DNA of 64,000 nucleotides from Idiomarina loihiensis (GCF_024584785.1 NZ_CP074112.1:2728001-2792000); one strand, 5' to 3'. Counted from the first letter of the stretch, positions 1 to 11,101 are shown. The notes: generated from the sequence alone by a model not told the origin. Made by a program: numbers and translations.

Positions 1-154
1 TTCAGAACAAGCGGCGACATCCTCAATTCCTACAGATAATTACACCGTGGTTACGCCAGAGGTGGCTGTGGCTATCAGTGAAAAGCTGTTATACATCGCT
101 GACAAGCATCTTTATCAAGCCAAAGAAGCTGGCAGAAATAGAGCCATTGGCTAA
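1..154 (+). CDS. GGDEF-domain protein, C-terminal end only
   Basis: This is the 3' end of a gene that begins outside the window; the frame starts at base 2 and stops with TAA at 152-154. The last 50 residues end in ADKHLYQAKEAGRNRAIG. That matches the closing helix of diguanylate cyclase GGDEF domains (consensus ADxALYxAKxxGRNR). The catalytic part is not visible, so activity and upstream sensor domains cannot be judged. It is followed by the Pho box and ppk. Confidence 0.8.
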   Translation, partial: SEQAATSSIPTDNYTVVTPEVAVAISEKLLYIADKHLYQAKEAGRNRAIG

Positions 155-164
155 GCTTTCATAA

Positions 165-182
165 CTGTCATAAAACTGTCAT
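165..182 (+). promoter_or_regulatory. Pho box (PhoB operator) upstream of ppk-ppx
   Basis: CTGTCATAAAACTGTCAT is two exact CTGTCAT repeats separated by AAAA, an 11-base period. It matches the Escherichia coli Pho box consensus (CTGTCATAWAWCTGTCAY) at every position. It lies 55 bases before the ppk start codon. PhoB-dependent promoters place the box where the -35 element would be; a weak -10-like stretch follows around 191-199. The inference is that polyphosphate genes are induced on phosphate starvation. Confidence 0.88.
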
Positions 183-237
183 TAAGGCGCTAGGCTTATC
201 GAGTACAGTAAACGTCTGCCGTAGTCAGGGAGTGGTT

Positions 238-2310
238 ATGAAGTTTTTTGCGCAAGAGTTGAGTTGGTTAGCCTTTAATGAACGGGTACTGCAAGAGGCT
301 GCAGACCAAAGCGTCCCAGTGGTAGAGCGGATGCGTTTTTTAGGAATATTCTCAAACAACATGGACGAATTCTTTCGGGTGCGCGTTGCTGATGTGCGCC
401 GGCGAATTTTCTTGGCTCAGAATACCGCTGAACACAGTGAGTCCGAGCAATTAATGGCGGAGATTCAGCAGCAGGTGTTAGCCCTGCAGGATAAGTTTGA
501 GGTGATCTACAAAGATGTGCTGAAAGCGCTGCTGCGCAAAAACATTCGGGTTATCGATGAACAGCAAACCACCACCGAAGAGCGCACCTGGCTGACCACC
601 TTCTTTCGAGAAAAAATTAAGCGCTACATAGTGCCGCTGCTGATTAGTCCAGCTACTGATTTAGTGAAAGCAATCAACGAAGAAGCCACCTATTTATGTG
701 TTGAGGTAGTGCAAGGCGATATTATCCGTTACGCTGCACTCGAAGTGCCCACCGATGAATTCCCACGCTTTATAAAACTGCCGTTTAAACATGCCAAGCG
801 ACAAAAACGAGTGATTCTACTCGATAACGTGATTTGCCTCTGCATGCATGAGCTGTTTCAAGGCATAGTGCCGTTTGATTCGCTCCGCGCTTTTTCGTTT
901 AAGTTAACCCGTGATGCCGAGTACCGGTTACCTCACGACATTGAACAAAGTGTGCTGGAGCAAATGGAAGAAGGCATTCGGCAGCGGTTTGAAGCCGAGC
1001 CAGTGCGGTTGGTCTATGACGCTGCTATGCCTCGTAATATGTTGTTCTTTTTACACGATAAACTGGAGCTAACGAGTCATGACTCATTAGTGCCGGGTGG
1101 CCGTTATCGTAACACTCGCGATTTTGTCAGTTTTCCTAATGTGGGGCATAAGTCGCTCGTGAACCCCGCTTGGCAACCGTTAGAACATCCGCTGTTTACC
1201 AAGCATAACAGTGTGTTTGATGCGATGGCCGAGCAAGATATCCTGCTGTATTACCCTTACCATAAGTTCGCTCATTTGACAGAATTGGTTCGCCAAGCAG
1301 CTTACGATCCATTGGTACAAAGCATCCAGATTTGTATTTATCGCGTGGCTAAGTTATCGCGTATCGTGCATTCGTTGGTAGAGGCGGTTAATAACGGCAA
1401 GAAAGTGACCGTGATGGTAGAGCTGCAAGCCCGCTTTGATGAAGAAGCCAATATTGAATGGGCCAAACTCATGACCCAAGAGGGCATTCGGGTTATTTTC
1501 GGTATCCAAGGTTTAAAAGTGCACTCTAAGCTGCTGCTAATAAAACGCCGAACCGAGCCCGGTAGCGATAGCACGCAACTTTTTGCTCATATTGGTACCG
1601 GCAACTTTAATGAAAAAACTGCGCAGAGCTATACCGACTTTAGCTTATTCACCGCAGATAAAGGCATTTGCTCTGATATCGAGCAGGTTTTTCAGTACTT
1701 AGAAGCCCCTTATAAACGTTTTGATTTTGACCATATTTTGGTATCGCCAGTTAATCTTAGAGAGACTTTAGAAGAGCTGATTGACACCGAAATTGCTCAT
1801 GCTCAGCAAGGACAGCGTGCAGAAATTATGGTGAAGGTGAATAACTTGGTCGACCCCGGCATCATTAAAAGACTGGTTGCAGCCGCGCAAGCAGGGGTGC
1901 GAGTGCGTGCGATTGTGCGCGGTATGTGTGGCTTAAAAGTCCCAGCGGATTTAAGTAAGCGATTAGAAATTATCAGTATTGTGGATCGTTTTTTAGAACA
2001 TCCAAGGGTTTACTGGTTTTATCATGGTGGCAAAGAGCAGGTGTTTATCTCCTCAGCAGATTTAATGACGCGCAATTTAGATCGCCGCGTAGAAGTTGCT
2101 TGTCCCATTTACAACAGCCAATTACAGTTGCAAATCAAGCACATTTTAGAGCTGCAGTGGCAAGATAACACCAAAGCCCGCATCATTGACGCTGAGCAGA
2201 AGAACCAGTATCGCAAGCGCGGTAATCGCAAAAAGATCCGCTCACAATTAGCTGTGTACGATTATCTGAAAGCAGAAATGAAACGTATGCTGGAGGCACC
2301 TCATGACTGA
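238..2310 (+). CDS. ppk: Polyphosphate kinase 1
   Basis: PPK1 reversibly transfers the terminal phosphate of ATP to polyphosphate. The 690-residue length is normal for the family. The N-terminal part carries the typical SWLAFNERVLQEA motif (residues 8-20). Two histidines of the catalytic domains are visible: H429 in GLKVHSKLLLI, the autophosphorylated residue, and H588 in RFLEHPRVYWF. SSADLMTRNLDRR, the late phospholipase-D-like signature, is also present. The frame is also open from a GTG at 232, but the ATG at 238 sits six bases after a CAGGGAG ribosome site and was chosen. It overlaps ppx by eight bases, so the two are translationally coupled. Phosphate control is inferred from the Pho box at 165-182. 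Confidence 0.95.
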   Translation: MKFFAQELSWLAFNERVLQEAADQSVPVVERMRFLGIFSNNMDEFFRVRVADVRRRIFLAQNTAEHSESEQLMAEIQQQVLALQDKFEVIYKDVLKALLRKNIRVIDEQQTTTEERTWLTTFFREKIKRYIVPLLISPATDLVKAINEEATYLCVEVVQGDIIRYAALEVPTDEFPRFIKLPFKHAKRQKRVILLDNVICLCMHELFQGIVPFDSLRAFSFKLTRDAEYRLPHDIEQSVLEQMEEGIRQRFEAEPVRLVYDAAMPRNMLFFLHDKLELTSHDSLVPGGRYRNTRDFVSFPNVGHKSLVNPAWQPLEHPLFTKHNSVFDAMAEQDILLYYPYHKFAHLTELVRQAAYDPLVQSIQICIYRVAKLSRIVHSLVEAVNNGKKVTVMVELQARFDEEANIEWAKLMTQEGIRVIFGIQGLKVHSKLLLIKRRTEPGSDSTQLFAHIGTGNFNEKTAQSYTDFSLFTADKGICSDIEQVFQYLEAPYKRFDFDHILVSPVNLRETLEELIDTEIAHAQQGQRAEIMVKVNNLVDPGIIKRLVAAAQAGVRVRAIVRGMCGLKVPADLSKRLEIISIVDRFLEHPRVYWFYHGGKEQVFISSADLMTRNLDRRVEVACPIYNSQLQLQIKHILELQWQDNTKARIIDAEQKNQYRKRGNRKKIRSQLAVYDYLKAEMKRMLEAPHD

Positions 2311-3826
2311 TGTTCACAGTCCTCAAACCCAGCTAGCGGATGGATTAAATTATTTTGCCGCGCTAGATTTAGGCTCGAATAGCTTTCATCTGGTGACCAC
2401 TCGGGTTATCGATCAGCATGTGCAGCCGCTGCTTAAGTTCAAGCAAAAGGTTCGTTTAGCAAGTGGCCTGAGCAAAACCAATAAGCTCAGTGAAGAGGCA
2501 ATACAGCGAGGTTTGGCAGCGTTACAGTTATGTGCCCAGCGCTTACAAGGTTTTGCTACCGAGCAAGTGTATGTGGTGGCAACTCACACGTTGCGTGAAG
2601 CCAAGAATGCCGATGTCTTTCTGGCGCGGGCGGCAGAAATTTTCCCATTCCCTATTCATATTATTTCGGGCCATGAAGAAGCTCGGCTGATTTATCGTGG
2701 GGTAGCGCAAACCAGCTCTTACCAAGGGCGCCGGCTGGTGATTGATATCGGTGGCGGCAGTACTGAAATCATTGCTGGAGAAGAGTTTGAGCCGAAAATA
2801 CTAGCCTCTCGGTCAATGGGGTGCGTGAGCTTTACCGAGCGTTTCTTTAAAGATGGCAAGCTCAGCGAAAAGCGATTTAAAAAGGCTTTGATTGCGGCGC
2901 GTAGCGAGCTTGAGCCGGTGGCGGCGGGCTTACGCAAGTTCAATGCGGTTGAAGTGATCGGCACCTCTGGCACCATCAAGGCTATTGCGCAATGGGTGCA
3001 GCTACGCGATCAAAGCGCTCCGGATGTGATTACCCGTACCGCCCTGCAGCGCTGTGTGGAGCAGTTATTAACCCATACCAATATCAGTAGTTTTAACGAA
3101 GCGGCAATCGATGCAGATCGGCATGGGGTGATAGCAGCGGGGTTAGCGGTGCTGGTAGCCGTGATGGATGAGTTGGAGCTAACAAGCTTAACCTGCCACG
3201 ATGCAGCCTTACGCGAGGGAGTGTTATACGAGCTGGCGGAACGGGTGATTGGTCATCGTGATGTGCGGCAGCGCACCATTGATGGTATGGCAGCGCGCTA
3301 CCAAGTGGACGAATTACAGGCCCAGCGAGTAGCTGAAACCGCGGTTTATTTATTGCGCCAAGTGGCGAAGCCATGGCAGTTGCAACAACCAGCTTGGCGA
3401 CAACGGTTGCAATGGGCGGCGCGCGTGCATGAAGTGGGCTTACAAATTAATGCTAGCAGTTTACAAAGCCACTCAGGCTACATCATTGAGCATGCGGATA
3501 TGCCGGGTTTTAGCAAAGAAGAACAAGCCTTTTTGGCTGCCTTGGTACGAAACTACCGGAAGAAGCTGCAATTAGAGCGTTTACCGCAACTGTATCTTTT
3601 TGAGCAGCGTGATTTGTGGCGCATGATCGTGCTACTGCGACTAGCTGTGTTGTTTAATACGGACCGCCAGTCGTCGTTATTGTTGAAGAAAATTCAGGTG
3701 CGCCAAGATACTTTGTTGCTTACTCTAACCAAAGAGGGTAGTGCTAATCCGATGCTGCTTAACGACTTGGCGTTAGAGGCTAAGCAGCAGGCAAAATTAG
3801 GGATTAATCTGCGCGTGCACGGCTAG
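2303..3826 (+). CDS. ppx: Exopolyphosphatase (Ppx/GppA family)
   Basis: The protein removes terminal phosphate from polyphosphate, the reverse direction to its operon partner Ppk. Length is 507 residues, as in E. coli Ppx. The actin-like ATPase fold is shown by LDLGSNSFHLV near residue 21 (phosphate 1 loop) and VIDIGGGSTEII near residue 146 (phosphate 2 loop). The C-terminal third is the helical HD-like domain found in long Ppx/GppA proteins. GppA (pppGpp phosphatase) is the alternative, but the ppk-ppx operon order and length favour Ppx. The start codon lies inside the ppk 3' end. It ends five bases from the convergent upp stop, with no terminator between them. Confidence 0.92.
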   Translation: MTDVHSPQTQLADGLNYFAALDLGSNSFHLVTTRVIDQHVQPLLKFKQKVRLASGLSKTNKLSEEAIQRGLAALQLCAQRLQGFATEQVYVVATHTLREAKNADVFLARAAEIFPFPIHIISGHEEARLIYRGVAQTSSYQGRRLVIDIGGGSTEIIAGEEFEPKILASRSMGCVSFTERFFKDGKLSEKRFKKALIAARSELEPVAAGLRKFNAVEVIGTSGTIKAIAQWVQLRDQSAPDVITRTALQRCVEQLLTHTNISSFNEAAIDADRHGVIAAGLAVLVAVMDELELTSLTCHDAALREGVLYELAERVIGHRDVRQRTIDGMAARYQVDELQAQRVAETAVYLLRQVAKPWQLQQPAWRQRLQWAARVHEVGLQINASSLQSHSGYIIEHADMPGFSKEEQAFLAALVRNYRKKLQLERLPQLYLFEQRDLWRMIVLLRLAVLFNTDRQSSLLLKKIQVRQDTLLLTLTKEGSANPMLLNDLALEAKQQAKLGINLRVHG

Positions 3827-3831
3827 CTGAC

Positions 3832-4461
3832 TTAGCGGGTGCCAAATATCTTATCGCCAGCATCGCCTAAGCCAGGAATGATGTAGCCATGTTCGTTCAA
3901 ATGAGAATCGAGTGCAGCCGTATAAATGTGCACATCTGGGTGCGCTGCTAGCACTTTCTCCACGCCTTCTGGGGCGGCGACTAGCACCAGCACTCGAATA
4001 CTTTCGCAACCATGTTGTTTCAGCATGTTCAAGGTGGCAATCATACTGCCGCCGGTGGCCAGCATGGGGTCGATAACAAGAGCAATACGCTGATCAATGT
4101 CACCCACAAACTTTTCGAAATAGGGCACTGGCTCGAGGGTTTCTTCGTTACGATATAGTCCAACCACGCTTACTTTAGCGCTTGGAACCAGTCCTAACAC
4201 TCCATCAAGCATACCGATACCAGCACGTAGAATAGGCACCACGGTCACTTTTTTGCCTTTAATTTGTTGCACCTCAATGGTGTCGCCGCTCCAACTTGTA
4301 ATGGCGTGAGGTTCTAATTCAAAATCACTGGTAGCTTCGTAGGTGAGCAAATTACCTAACTCGTTGGAAAGTTCACGGAAGCTTTTGGTAGAAATACCAG
4401 CTTCACGCATAAGGCCCAGTTTGTGCTGTACTAACGGATGATTGATCACATGTAATGGCAT
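3832..4461 (-). CDS. upp: Uracil phosphoribosyltransferase
   Basis: Upp converts uracil and PRPP to UMP in pyrimidine salvage. It has 209 residues, the usual size. The PRPP-binding loop is seen as [12 protein letters not shown] (about residues 129-140), preceded by the family motif [14 protein letters not shown] (75-88). The C-terminal [12 protein letters not shown] uracil-binding segment is complete. The gene stands alone, convergent with ppx; no uraA-type permease follows it. A near-perfect -10 hexamer lies 33 bases upstream of the start. Confidence 0.97.
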   Translation of the reverse strand: MPLHVINHPLVQHKLGLMREAGISTKSFRELSNELGNLLTYEATSDFELEPHAITSWSGDTIEVQQIKGKKVTVVPILRAGIGMLDGVLGLVPSAKVSVVGLYRNEETLEPVPYFEKFVGDIDQRIALVIDPMLATGGSMIATLNMLKQHGCESIRVLVLVAAPEGVEKVLAAHPDVHIYTAALDSHLNEHGYIIPGLGDAGDKIFGTR

Positions 4462-4493
4462 AATGCGTTCTCTTGCGGCGATGAATTGTTTTC

Positions 4494-4499
4494 ATTATA
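4494..4499 (-). promoter_or_regulatory. -10 element of the upp promoter
   Basis: On the minus strand this reads TATAAT, the consensus sigma-70 -10 hexamer, 33 bases before the upp start. No good -35 hexamer is seen 16-18 bases upstream, only an A-rich run, so the promoter may depend on other contacts or be weak. Confidence 0.5.
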
Positions 4500-4575
4500 G
4501 GCGTATAAGTGTAATAATTTTTTGCTTGGAAGCCTATAAAAAGTAATTTTTCTGGAAAGTTAAAGGAGTGGTACG

Positions 4576-5034
4576 ATGGCAGGCTATTGGCAACGCGTTG
4601 CTGCTGTGGCTATGATTTTGGGGTGGAGCATGGTGAGCGCAGGGTGTGCTCAAACCGAAACCGTAGCAGCACCGGTTGCGGAATCAGCGTTACCTGCTAA
4701 GTTTCTAACAGACCCAGAATTATTCGCGCCAGGGGCGAAGGTTTTTAAGTACCGCTGTGCGGCTTGCCACTCCATGGATGCTACTAAAAGTCAGTTTTTT
4801 GGTCCTCATTTAGATGGCTTAATTCAGCGTAAAATAGCCAGCACGCCGGGCTATACCTTTACGGAAGAGGTGCAGCAATTGTCGACAGTTTGGACAACGC
4901 CGGTACTGCTGGAATGGTTAGCACGACCACAACAGATGGTGGCTAATATGTGTATGCCTTTTACGGGCTTACCGAAACAAGCGGACCGCGAAGCTTTATT
5001 GGCGTATATTTATCAAGCATCTGAGGCTAAATAA
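4576..5034 (+). CDS. Class I cytochrome c lipoprotein
   Basis: This is a small monoheme cytochrome c of 152 residues. The start is preceded by AAGGAG. The N-terminus is a lipoprotein signal with the lipobox VSAGC (lipid-bearing C24). The heme site is C61-A-A-C64-H65, and NMCMPFTG (M125 or M127) offers the methionine ligand near the C-terminus. The overall layout resembles cytochrome c-550/c2-type electron carriers tethered to a membrane facing the periplasm. Its redox partner is not evident from the neighbours (upp and a diguanylate cyclase), although two further cytochromes lie 5 kb downstream. Confidence 0.85.
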   Translation: MAGYWQRVAAVAMILGWSMVSAGCAQTETVAAPVAESALPAKFLTDPELFAPGAKVFKYRCAACHSMDATKSQFFGPHLDGLIQRKIASTPGYTFTEEVQQLSTVWTTPVLLEWLARPQQMVANMCMPFTGLPKQADREALLAYIYQASEAK

Positions 5035-5094
5035 GTTCATTTGAGCAGCTGGTCTTGCCGGTTGTCGTAAACAATAATAAAAAGATGGTAAAGG

Positions 5095-6924
5095 ATGACA
5101 ACAATAGCGCATTGCCGGAGCACCTCTCGGTGTGGTCGGTTTCAAACCATGGTCTGTGCCGCGGCCGTTTTTTTAGGTAAATTAATCGGTTGGTTGGCAC
5201 TGGCCGTGTTGCCCATGTTACTGTTTGCCGCCACGGCCACGGCCACCGCTGCTGGGCAGGTTCAACCTGAGCCCACCATAGAAGCAGCAAGTCCGCCGTT
5301 AGTTAAGTTACCCGAGACTATCAAGCAGCCGTTGGCACTGGATCGTTTCACCATCAGTTATTGGGTGGATAGCAGCGGTCAAGCCAGTTTTGCTGAGGCC
5401 CGTGAGCAAAGCTACAACAACTCACCCAATCGCGTTAGTCTTGGTACGAGTGCTAAATCAACCTGGGTAAGGTTTCAGGTGGTTAACCCTGCAAGTGCCG
5501 AGCGCGACGTGTTTTTGCAATTTCCTCATGCTTATCACAATAAATCTTTAGGCTTTTATGAGACCGATGGCAAACGTTTATTGCGCAAGGCCGTGATTGA
5601 TTTAAATGCGCCTGAGGATAATCCCTATCTCTATAAAGGGGCGGGGGTTTTCTCTTTTCAGCTAGCCCCAGGCGAGCAGAAAACCCTGTATGTGCATAGC
5701 GTGTCTTATTCTCACCAATGGTTTGAGTTGCAGTTACTGGATGCGTTTCATAGTAAACAAGCGTTGGTTAGCAGTTATACCGATAGCGCGCTGATTGTGG
5801 GTATTCTGATTGCACTGGTGATCTACAACTTGTTGTTGTATTTCTTTGCCAGCAAACGAGAAAACATTTTTTACTCGTTGTATTTGGTGTCAGCAGCGAT
5901 TTGGATTGCGTTGTCGTACGGGCTCTTGTCTGGGGTGTTTGAAGTGTACGGCGACACGGCGTTGCAATTCCATACCAGCCTGATGGCGTTTCCGATTTTT
6001 CTGATATTGTTTATGACAGAAATTTTTAAAACGAAACTCCATCACCCCACTGAGCATAAGTTCTTGCAAGCCATGCTGGCGCTGTTAGTGGTGGCATTTG
6101 TTTGGTCGCTGTTCGATATTCAGGCGGCATTGCAGCCGGCCAGTAGTTTAGCGGCACTGATGATGGTGGTGACCCTGTCGGTGGGTATTTCGTTGTGGTT
6201 AAAAGGCGAAGTGCTGGCGCGATATTTTCTTATTGGACACGGCTTTTTTGTGTTCTTTAACGCTTTGGCGGTGCTCTACTACAAAGGCATGCTCGGCTTT
6301 CATTATGTAACCAGCCACGGTGTTGGTATTGGCATTATGCTTGAGGCGCTGATGTTGGCCTTTATCATTGCTTATCGGATGAAGCTGTTAGAAGACATGA
6401 AGGCGGTGCAAGAAGAGCTGAAATTACAAGCAGCCACGGATCCGTTAACGCGTTTGTACAATCGGCGCTTCTTTTATGCAGAGGCTGACTACCTATTGCA
6501 ACGGGCACAAAGCGAGCATTATCCGGTGTCTATTTTGACGTTAGATATTGACCGTTTTAAGCAAGTTAACGATACCTTTGGGCATGCGATTGGCGACCGG
6601 ATTTTGCAAGAGCTGGCGGATATTTTAAAAGGCAGCGTGCGCGAGTCCGATATAGTGGCACGGTTTGGCGGTGAAGAATTCGTCATCTTGTTGAATAAAT
6701 GTGATTTTAGGGCAGCGTCTAAGCTGGCTGAACAAATCCGTGTTGCAGTCACCAAGCATGCCATTGAGTTAAGTGCCAGTGAGACCATGAGCTTTACGAT
6801 AAGCATCGGATTAACTGAGGTTTTATTAGGCAAAGAGCAAATTGATGATGCTATTCATCGGGCTGATTTAGCGCTTTATAGCGCTAAAAAAGCAGGCCGC
6901 AATCGAGTAGAGGCGCGGGTTTGA
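5095..6924 (+). CDS. Membrane diguanylate cyclase, 7TMR-DISM plus GGDEF
   Basis: The 609-residue protein has the layout of 7TMR-DISM receptors: a hydrophobic signal segment (about 28-50), a periplasmic 7TMR-DISMED2-like sensor (about 80-215), seven membrane helices (about 230-430), and a cytoplasmic GGDEF domain (about 447-609). The active site is GGEEF at 525-529, with the metal-binding DIDRFKQVND (484-493). An RESD motif at 516-519, five residues before GGEEF, is a product-inhibition I-site, so it is predicted to make c-di-GMP with feedback control. DISMED2 domains are thought to bind carbohydrate-like ligands. The start is uncertain: ATG 5095 has AAAGG directly against it, and ATG 5149 is an alternative that leaves a cleaner signal. 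Confidence 0.9.
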   Translation: MTTIAHCRSTSRCGRFQTMVCAAAVFLGKLIGWLALAVLPMLLFAATATATAAGQVQPEPTIEAASPPLVKLPETIKQPLALDRFTISYWVDSSGQASFAEAREQSYNNSPNRVSLGTSAKSTWVRFQVVNPASAERDVFLQFPHAYHNKSLGFYETDGKRLLRKAVIDLNAPEDNPYLYKGAGVFSFQLAPGEQKTLYVHSVSYSHQWFELQLLDAFHSKQALVSSYTDSALIVGILIALVIYNLLLYFFASKRENIFYSLYLVSAAIWIALSYGLLSGVFEVYGDTALQFHTSLMAFPIFLILFMTEIFKTKLHHPTEHKFLQAMLALLVVAFVWSLFDIQAALQPASSLAALMMVVTLSVGISLWLKGEVLARYFLIGHGFFVFFNALAVLYYKGMLGFHYVTSHGVGIGIMLEALMLAFIIAYRMKLLEDMKAVQEELKLQAATDPLTRLYNRRFFYAEADYLLQRAQSEHYPVSILTLDIDRFKQVNDTFGHAIGDRILQELADILKGSVRESDIVARFGGEEFVILLNKCDFRAASKLAEQIRVAVTKHAIELSASETMSFTISIGLTEVLLGKEQIDDAIHRADLALYSAKKAGRNRVEARV

Positions 6925-7009
6925 GCCTACCCATAAGGCAAAATCGATTAATCTAATCTGTTTTTACCATATCTCACTTTCTGAAATTGTAACTATAGTT
7001 ATATCCATT

Positions 7010-7051
7010 CTGTGCGACCTAGTTAGCAGTTGTTGGCTAGGCCGCGCACAG
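7010..7051 (+). other. Long imperfect hairpin in the katG leader
   Basis: CTGTGCG (7010-7016) pairs with CGCACAG (7045-7051), and CCTAG (7018-7022) pairs with CTAGG (7037-7041), separated by a small 1/3-base internal loop; the apical loop is 14 bases. No T-run follows, so it is not a simple terminator. It lies 37 bases before the katG start and would sit in the 5' untranslated RNA or at an operator. Confidence 0.5.
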
Positions 7052-7063
7052 TTGTGTACTTAA

Positions 7064-9313
<2,250 letters not shown>

Positions 9314-9342
9314 GCAAGTAATCTGCGTGATTGCTTAATAAA

Positions 9343-9376
9343 AAAGGGGGCTTGTTTAAGAGCCCCCTTTGTTTTT
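9343..9376. terminator. Bidirectional terminator between katG and tsdA
   Basis: AAAGGGGGCT (9343-9352) pairs with AGCCCCCTTT (9361-9370) around an eight-base loop. A T-rich run follows on the plus strand and an A-run precedes it, giving TTTTTT on the minus strand. It can serve both convergent genes. Confidence 0.88.
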
Positions 9377-9398
9377 GTGTACGTTGTTTTTGTGTACG
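9370..9398. repeat. Tandem 14-base direct repeat after the terminator
   Basis: TGTTTTTGTGTACG occurs at 9370-9383 and again at 9385-9398, a 15-base period. It looks like a local slippage duplication that extends the T-rich terminator tail; no function is evident. Confidence 0.6.
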
Positions 9399-9425
9399 CT
9401 GCTAGCAGCAAGTTAGCGCTAGCCG

Positions 9426-10433
9426 TTACTCGTCACCAAAAGTACGTGGTTTTAACACCTCAGGTTTGAGAAACGGCTTCTCACCGGTGTTGTCATGTTG
9501 CCCAAGTACTTTGCCGTTTAACTCAGTGCCGTACAGAGTTGCTTTGTGAAAGTTAAGATACTTTTGTCGAGTTTCTTTGGCATCACCGGTATAGCGAGGG
9601 TCCTGAGGACGTTCTTGCCCATTAATAAAGTAGGCGACATCCCAGGCTTCTTTGTCGCTTAATCGCCCTGGTTGGCCTAATGGCATATTATTTTGAATAA
9701 AAGATGCTGCGGTAAAAATACGCGTCATGCCCGCACCCCAGTTGTAGGAACCATCGCCCCATAACGGTGGGAATACCACCTCGCCATCTACCTTTTTGCC
9801 TTCGCCATTAGGACCGTGGCAGACCGCACAGTTATTAGCATAAACAGCTGCACCTTGGCCAAAGCTGACATCTTTTGGTATGTCTTTGCCGAGTGAGCTA
9901 AAACCACGGCCGCCGATGTTGCGGTCATATACTTTGGCGCCTTTCGCCATGTACTGATGATAAGCCGCTAACGCCAGCATGGTGTCGCTACCGTACTCGG
10001 GTGCGGTACCATTCATCGAAAATGAAAAACAGCCAGCAATCCGTTCTTCTAACGAGTTAACGTGGCCATTTTTGCCTCTGAAATCCGGCAATGTGGTGGC
10101 CGCAGGCCATACTGGACCAGACCAGGCCATGCGGCCCTCACCCATGTGGCACGATTTACAGTTCATGTCATTAAACACGTACTTGCCGCGCAATTGTTGT
10201 GTGTTCATGAAGAGATCGCGGCCTTTAAGCACCACTTTCTTGAGTTCTGGGTGCAGCTCGCTGTCATTCTCAATATCGGCCAAGGTTGGTGCTTGGTGAT
10301 CGTATTGCCCTGGCTTCATGCTGGGTAGTTTAACTTGGCTCATATCGTTATTTTGCATCGCGATGGCAGCCACCGAGAGGCTTGCAGTAAATAGCGCCGC
10401 AAGGCTTAAAGTAATAGCATTGAGTAATTTCAT
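9426..10433 (-). CDS. tsdA: Diheme cytochrome c, TsdA-like thiosulfate dehydrogenase/tetrathionate reductase
   Basis: The 335-residue periplasmic protein has a signal peptide (1-25) and two heme sites, C92-K-S-C95-H96 and C202-A-V-C205-H206. RIAGCFSFSMNG places C135 where TsdA enzymes carry the unusual cysteine ligand of the active-site heme; this is the main reason for the call. For heme 2, N249-M250 (QNNMPLG) provides the methionine ligand with asparagine before it; as I recall, Campylobacter TsdA has Asn there and Allochromatium TsdA has Lys. Known TsdA enzymes interconvert thiosulfate and tetrathionate. It lies 14 bases after tsdB with its own AAGGAGA site. A generic SoxA-like or undefined diheme cytochrome remains possible. 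Confidence 0.7.
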   Translation of the reverse strand: MKLLNAITLSLAALFTASLSVAAIAMQNNDMSQVKLPSMKPGQYDHQAPTLADIENDSELHPELKKVVLKGRDLFMNTQQLRGKYVFNDMNCKSCHMGEGRMAWSGPVWPAATTLPDFRGKNGHVNSLEERIAGCFSFSMNGTAPEYGSDTMLALAAYHQYMAKGAKVYDRNIGGRGFSSLGKDIPKDVSFGQGAAVYANNCAVCHGPNGEGKKVDGEVVFPPLWGDGSYNWGAGMTRIFTAASFIQNNMPLGQPGRLSDKEAWDVAYFINGQERPQDPRYTGDAKETRQKYLNFHKATLYGTELNGKVLGQHDNTGEKPFLKPEVLKPRTFGDE

Positions 10434-10447
10434 GGTGCTGGCTCTCC

Positions 10448-11101
10448 TTACTGCTGTGGCGCGGCTGGTTGGCTCGCCAAATAAGCAGCAACGGCATCAA
10501 TTTGTTCCGGGCTTAGCCGTTTAGCGATGGCCTCCATTAATTGCACCGGATCTGATTGACGTTGCCCTTGTTGCCAAGCTTGTAGTTGTTGCTTCAAGTA
10601 ACTGGCGTGCTGCCCTGCAATGCCAGGAAAGTTACCATCTACGCCCTGATTGTTGGGGCCATGGCAGCTGGCGCAAGGAGGTAAATAATTATCCCAATCA
10701 CCTTGTAGCGCGAGTTTTTTACCCAATTCTAATTGGGCTTGAGAAGCCGTTGCAGCAGCAGGTGCTGCTACCGGTAACGTAGCAAAGTAGGCCGCTAAAT
10801 CTGCCAGTTGTTGCTGATTAAAGTTATCAATGTTCATGGTCATAGCAGGGTTAACGCGTTTACCTTGTTGGAATGCTACCATTTGGCGCAGGGCATAATC
10901 GGCATCTAAGCCAGCAATGCGTGGAAAGGTGCCAGCGGCCATCCCTTCGCCATTGGCACCATGACAAGCTGCACAGGGTGCTCCACTACCATCTCCCTGA
11001 GTGGCCAAAGCTTGACCATTGGCGGCATCGCCCTTCGCATAGGCTGGCGCCTGCATTAAGCCTGCACACACCCAAGCGGCAAATAATACTTTGATCTTCA
11101 T
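10448..11101 (-). CDS. tsdB: Diheme cytochrome c4-type electron carrier, TsdB-like
   Basis: This 217-residue exported protein (signal 1-22, PAYA cleavage) is two tandem class I cytochrome domains. The heme sites are C43-A-A-C46-H47 and C143-A-S-C146-H147, each with the c4-type FPxIAGx10LxxQ segment behind it and a later methionine (NPAMTM; VQLMEAIA). It is the first gene of a two-gene operon with the TsdA-like enzyme, matching known tsdBA units in which TsdB carries electrons to or from TsdA. Taken alone it would be called cytochrome c4. An AAAGGA ribosome site lies nine bases before the start. The promoter must lie in the 176-base divergent gap shared with the porin gene. Confidence 0.8.
   Translation of the reverse strand: MKIKVLFAAWVCAGLMQAPAYAKGDAANGQALATQGDGSGAPCAACHGANGEGMAAGTFPRIAGLDADYALRQMVAFQQGKRVNPAMTMNIDNFNQQQLADLAAYFATLPVAAPAAATASQAQLELGKKLALQGDWDNYLPPCASCHGPNNQGVDGNFPGIAGQHASYLKQQLQAWQQGQRQSDPVQLMEAIAKRLSPEQIDAVAAYLASQPAAPQQ

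Noticed and set aside
5228-5256. GCCACG repeats near the start of the 7TMR-DISM gene
   Set aside because: A short run encoding Ala-Thr in the signal segment; too small and imperfect to call a repeat feature.
6991-7005. Possible OxyR site around the palindrome ACTATAGT before katG
   Set aside because: OxyR sites need four ATAG/CTAT elements spaced seven bases apart; only one adjacent pair is present.
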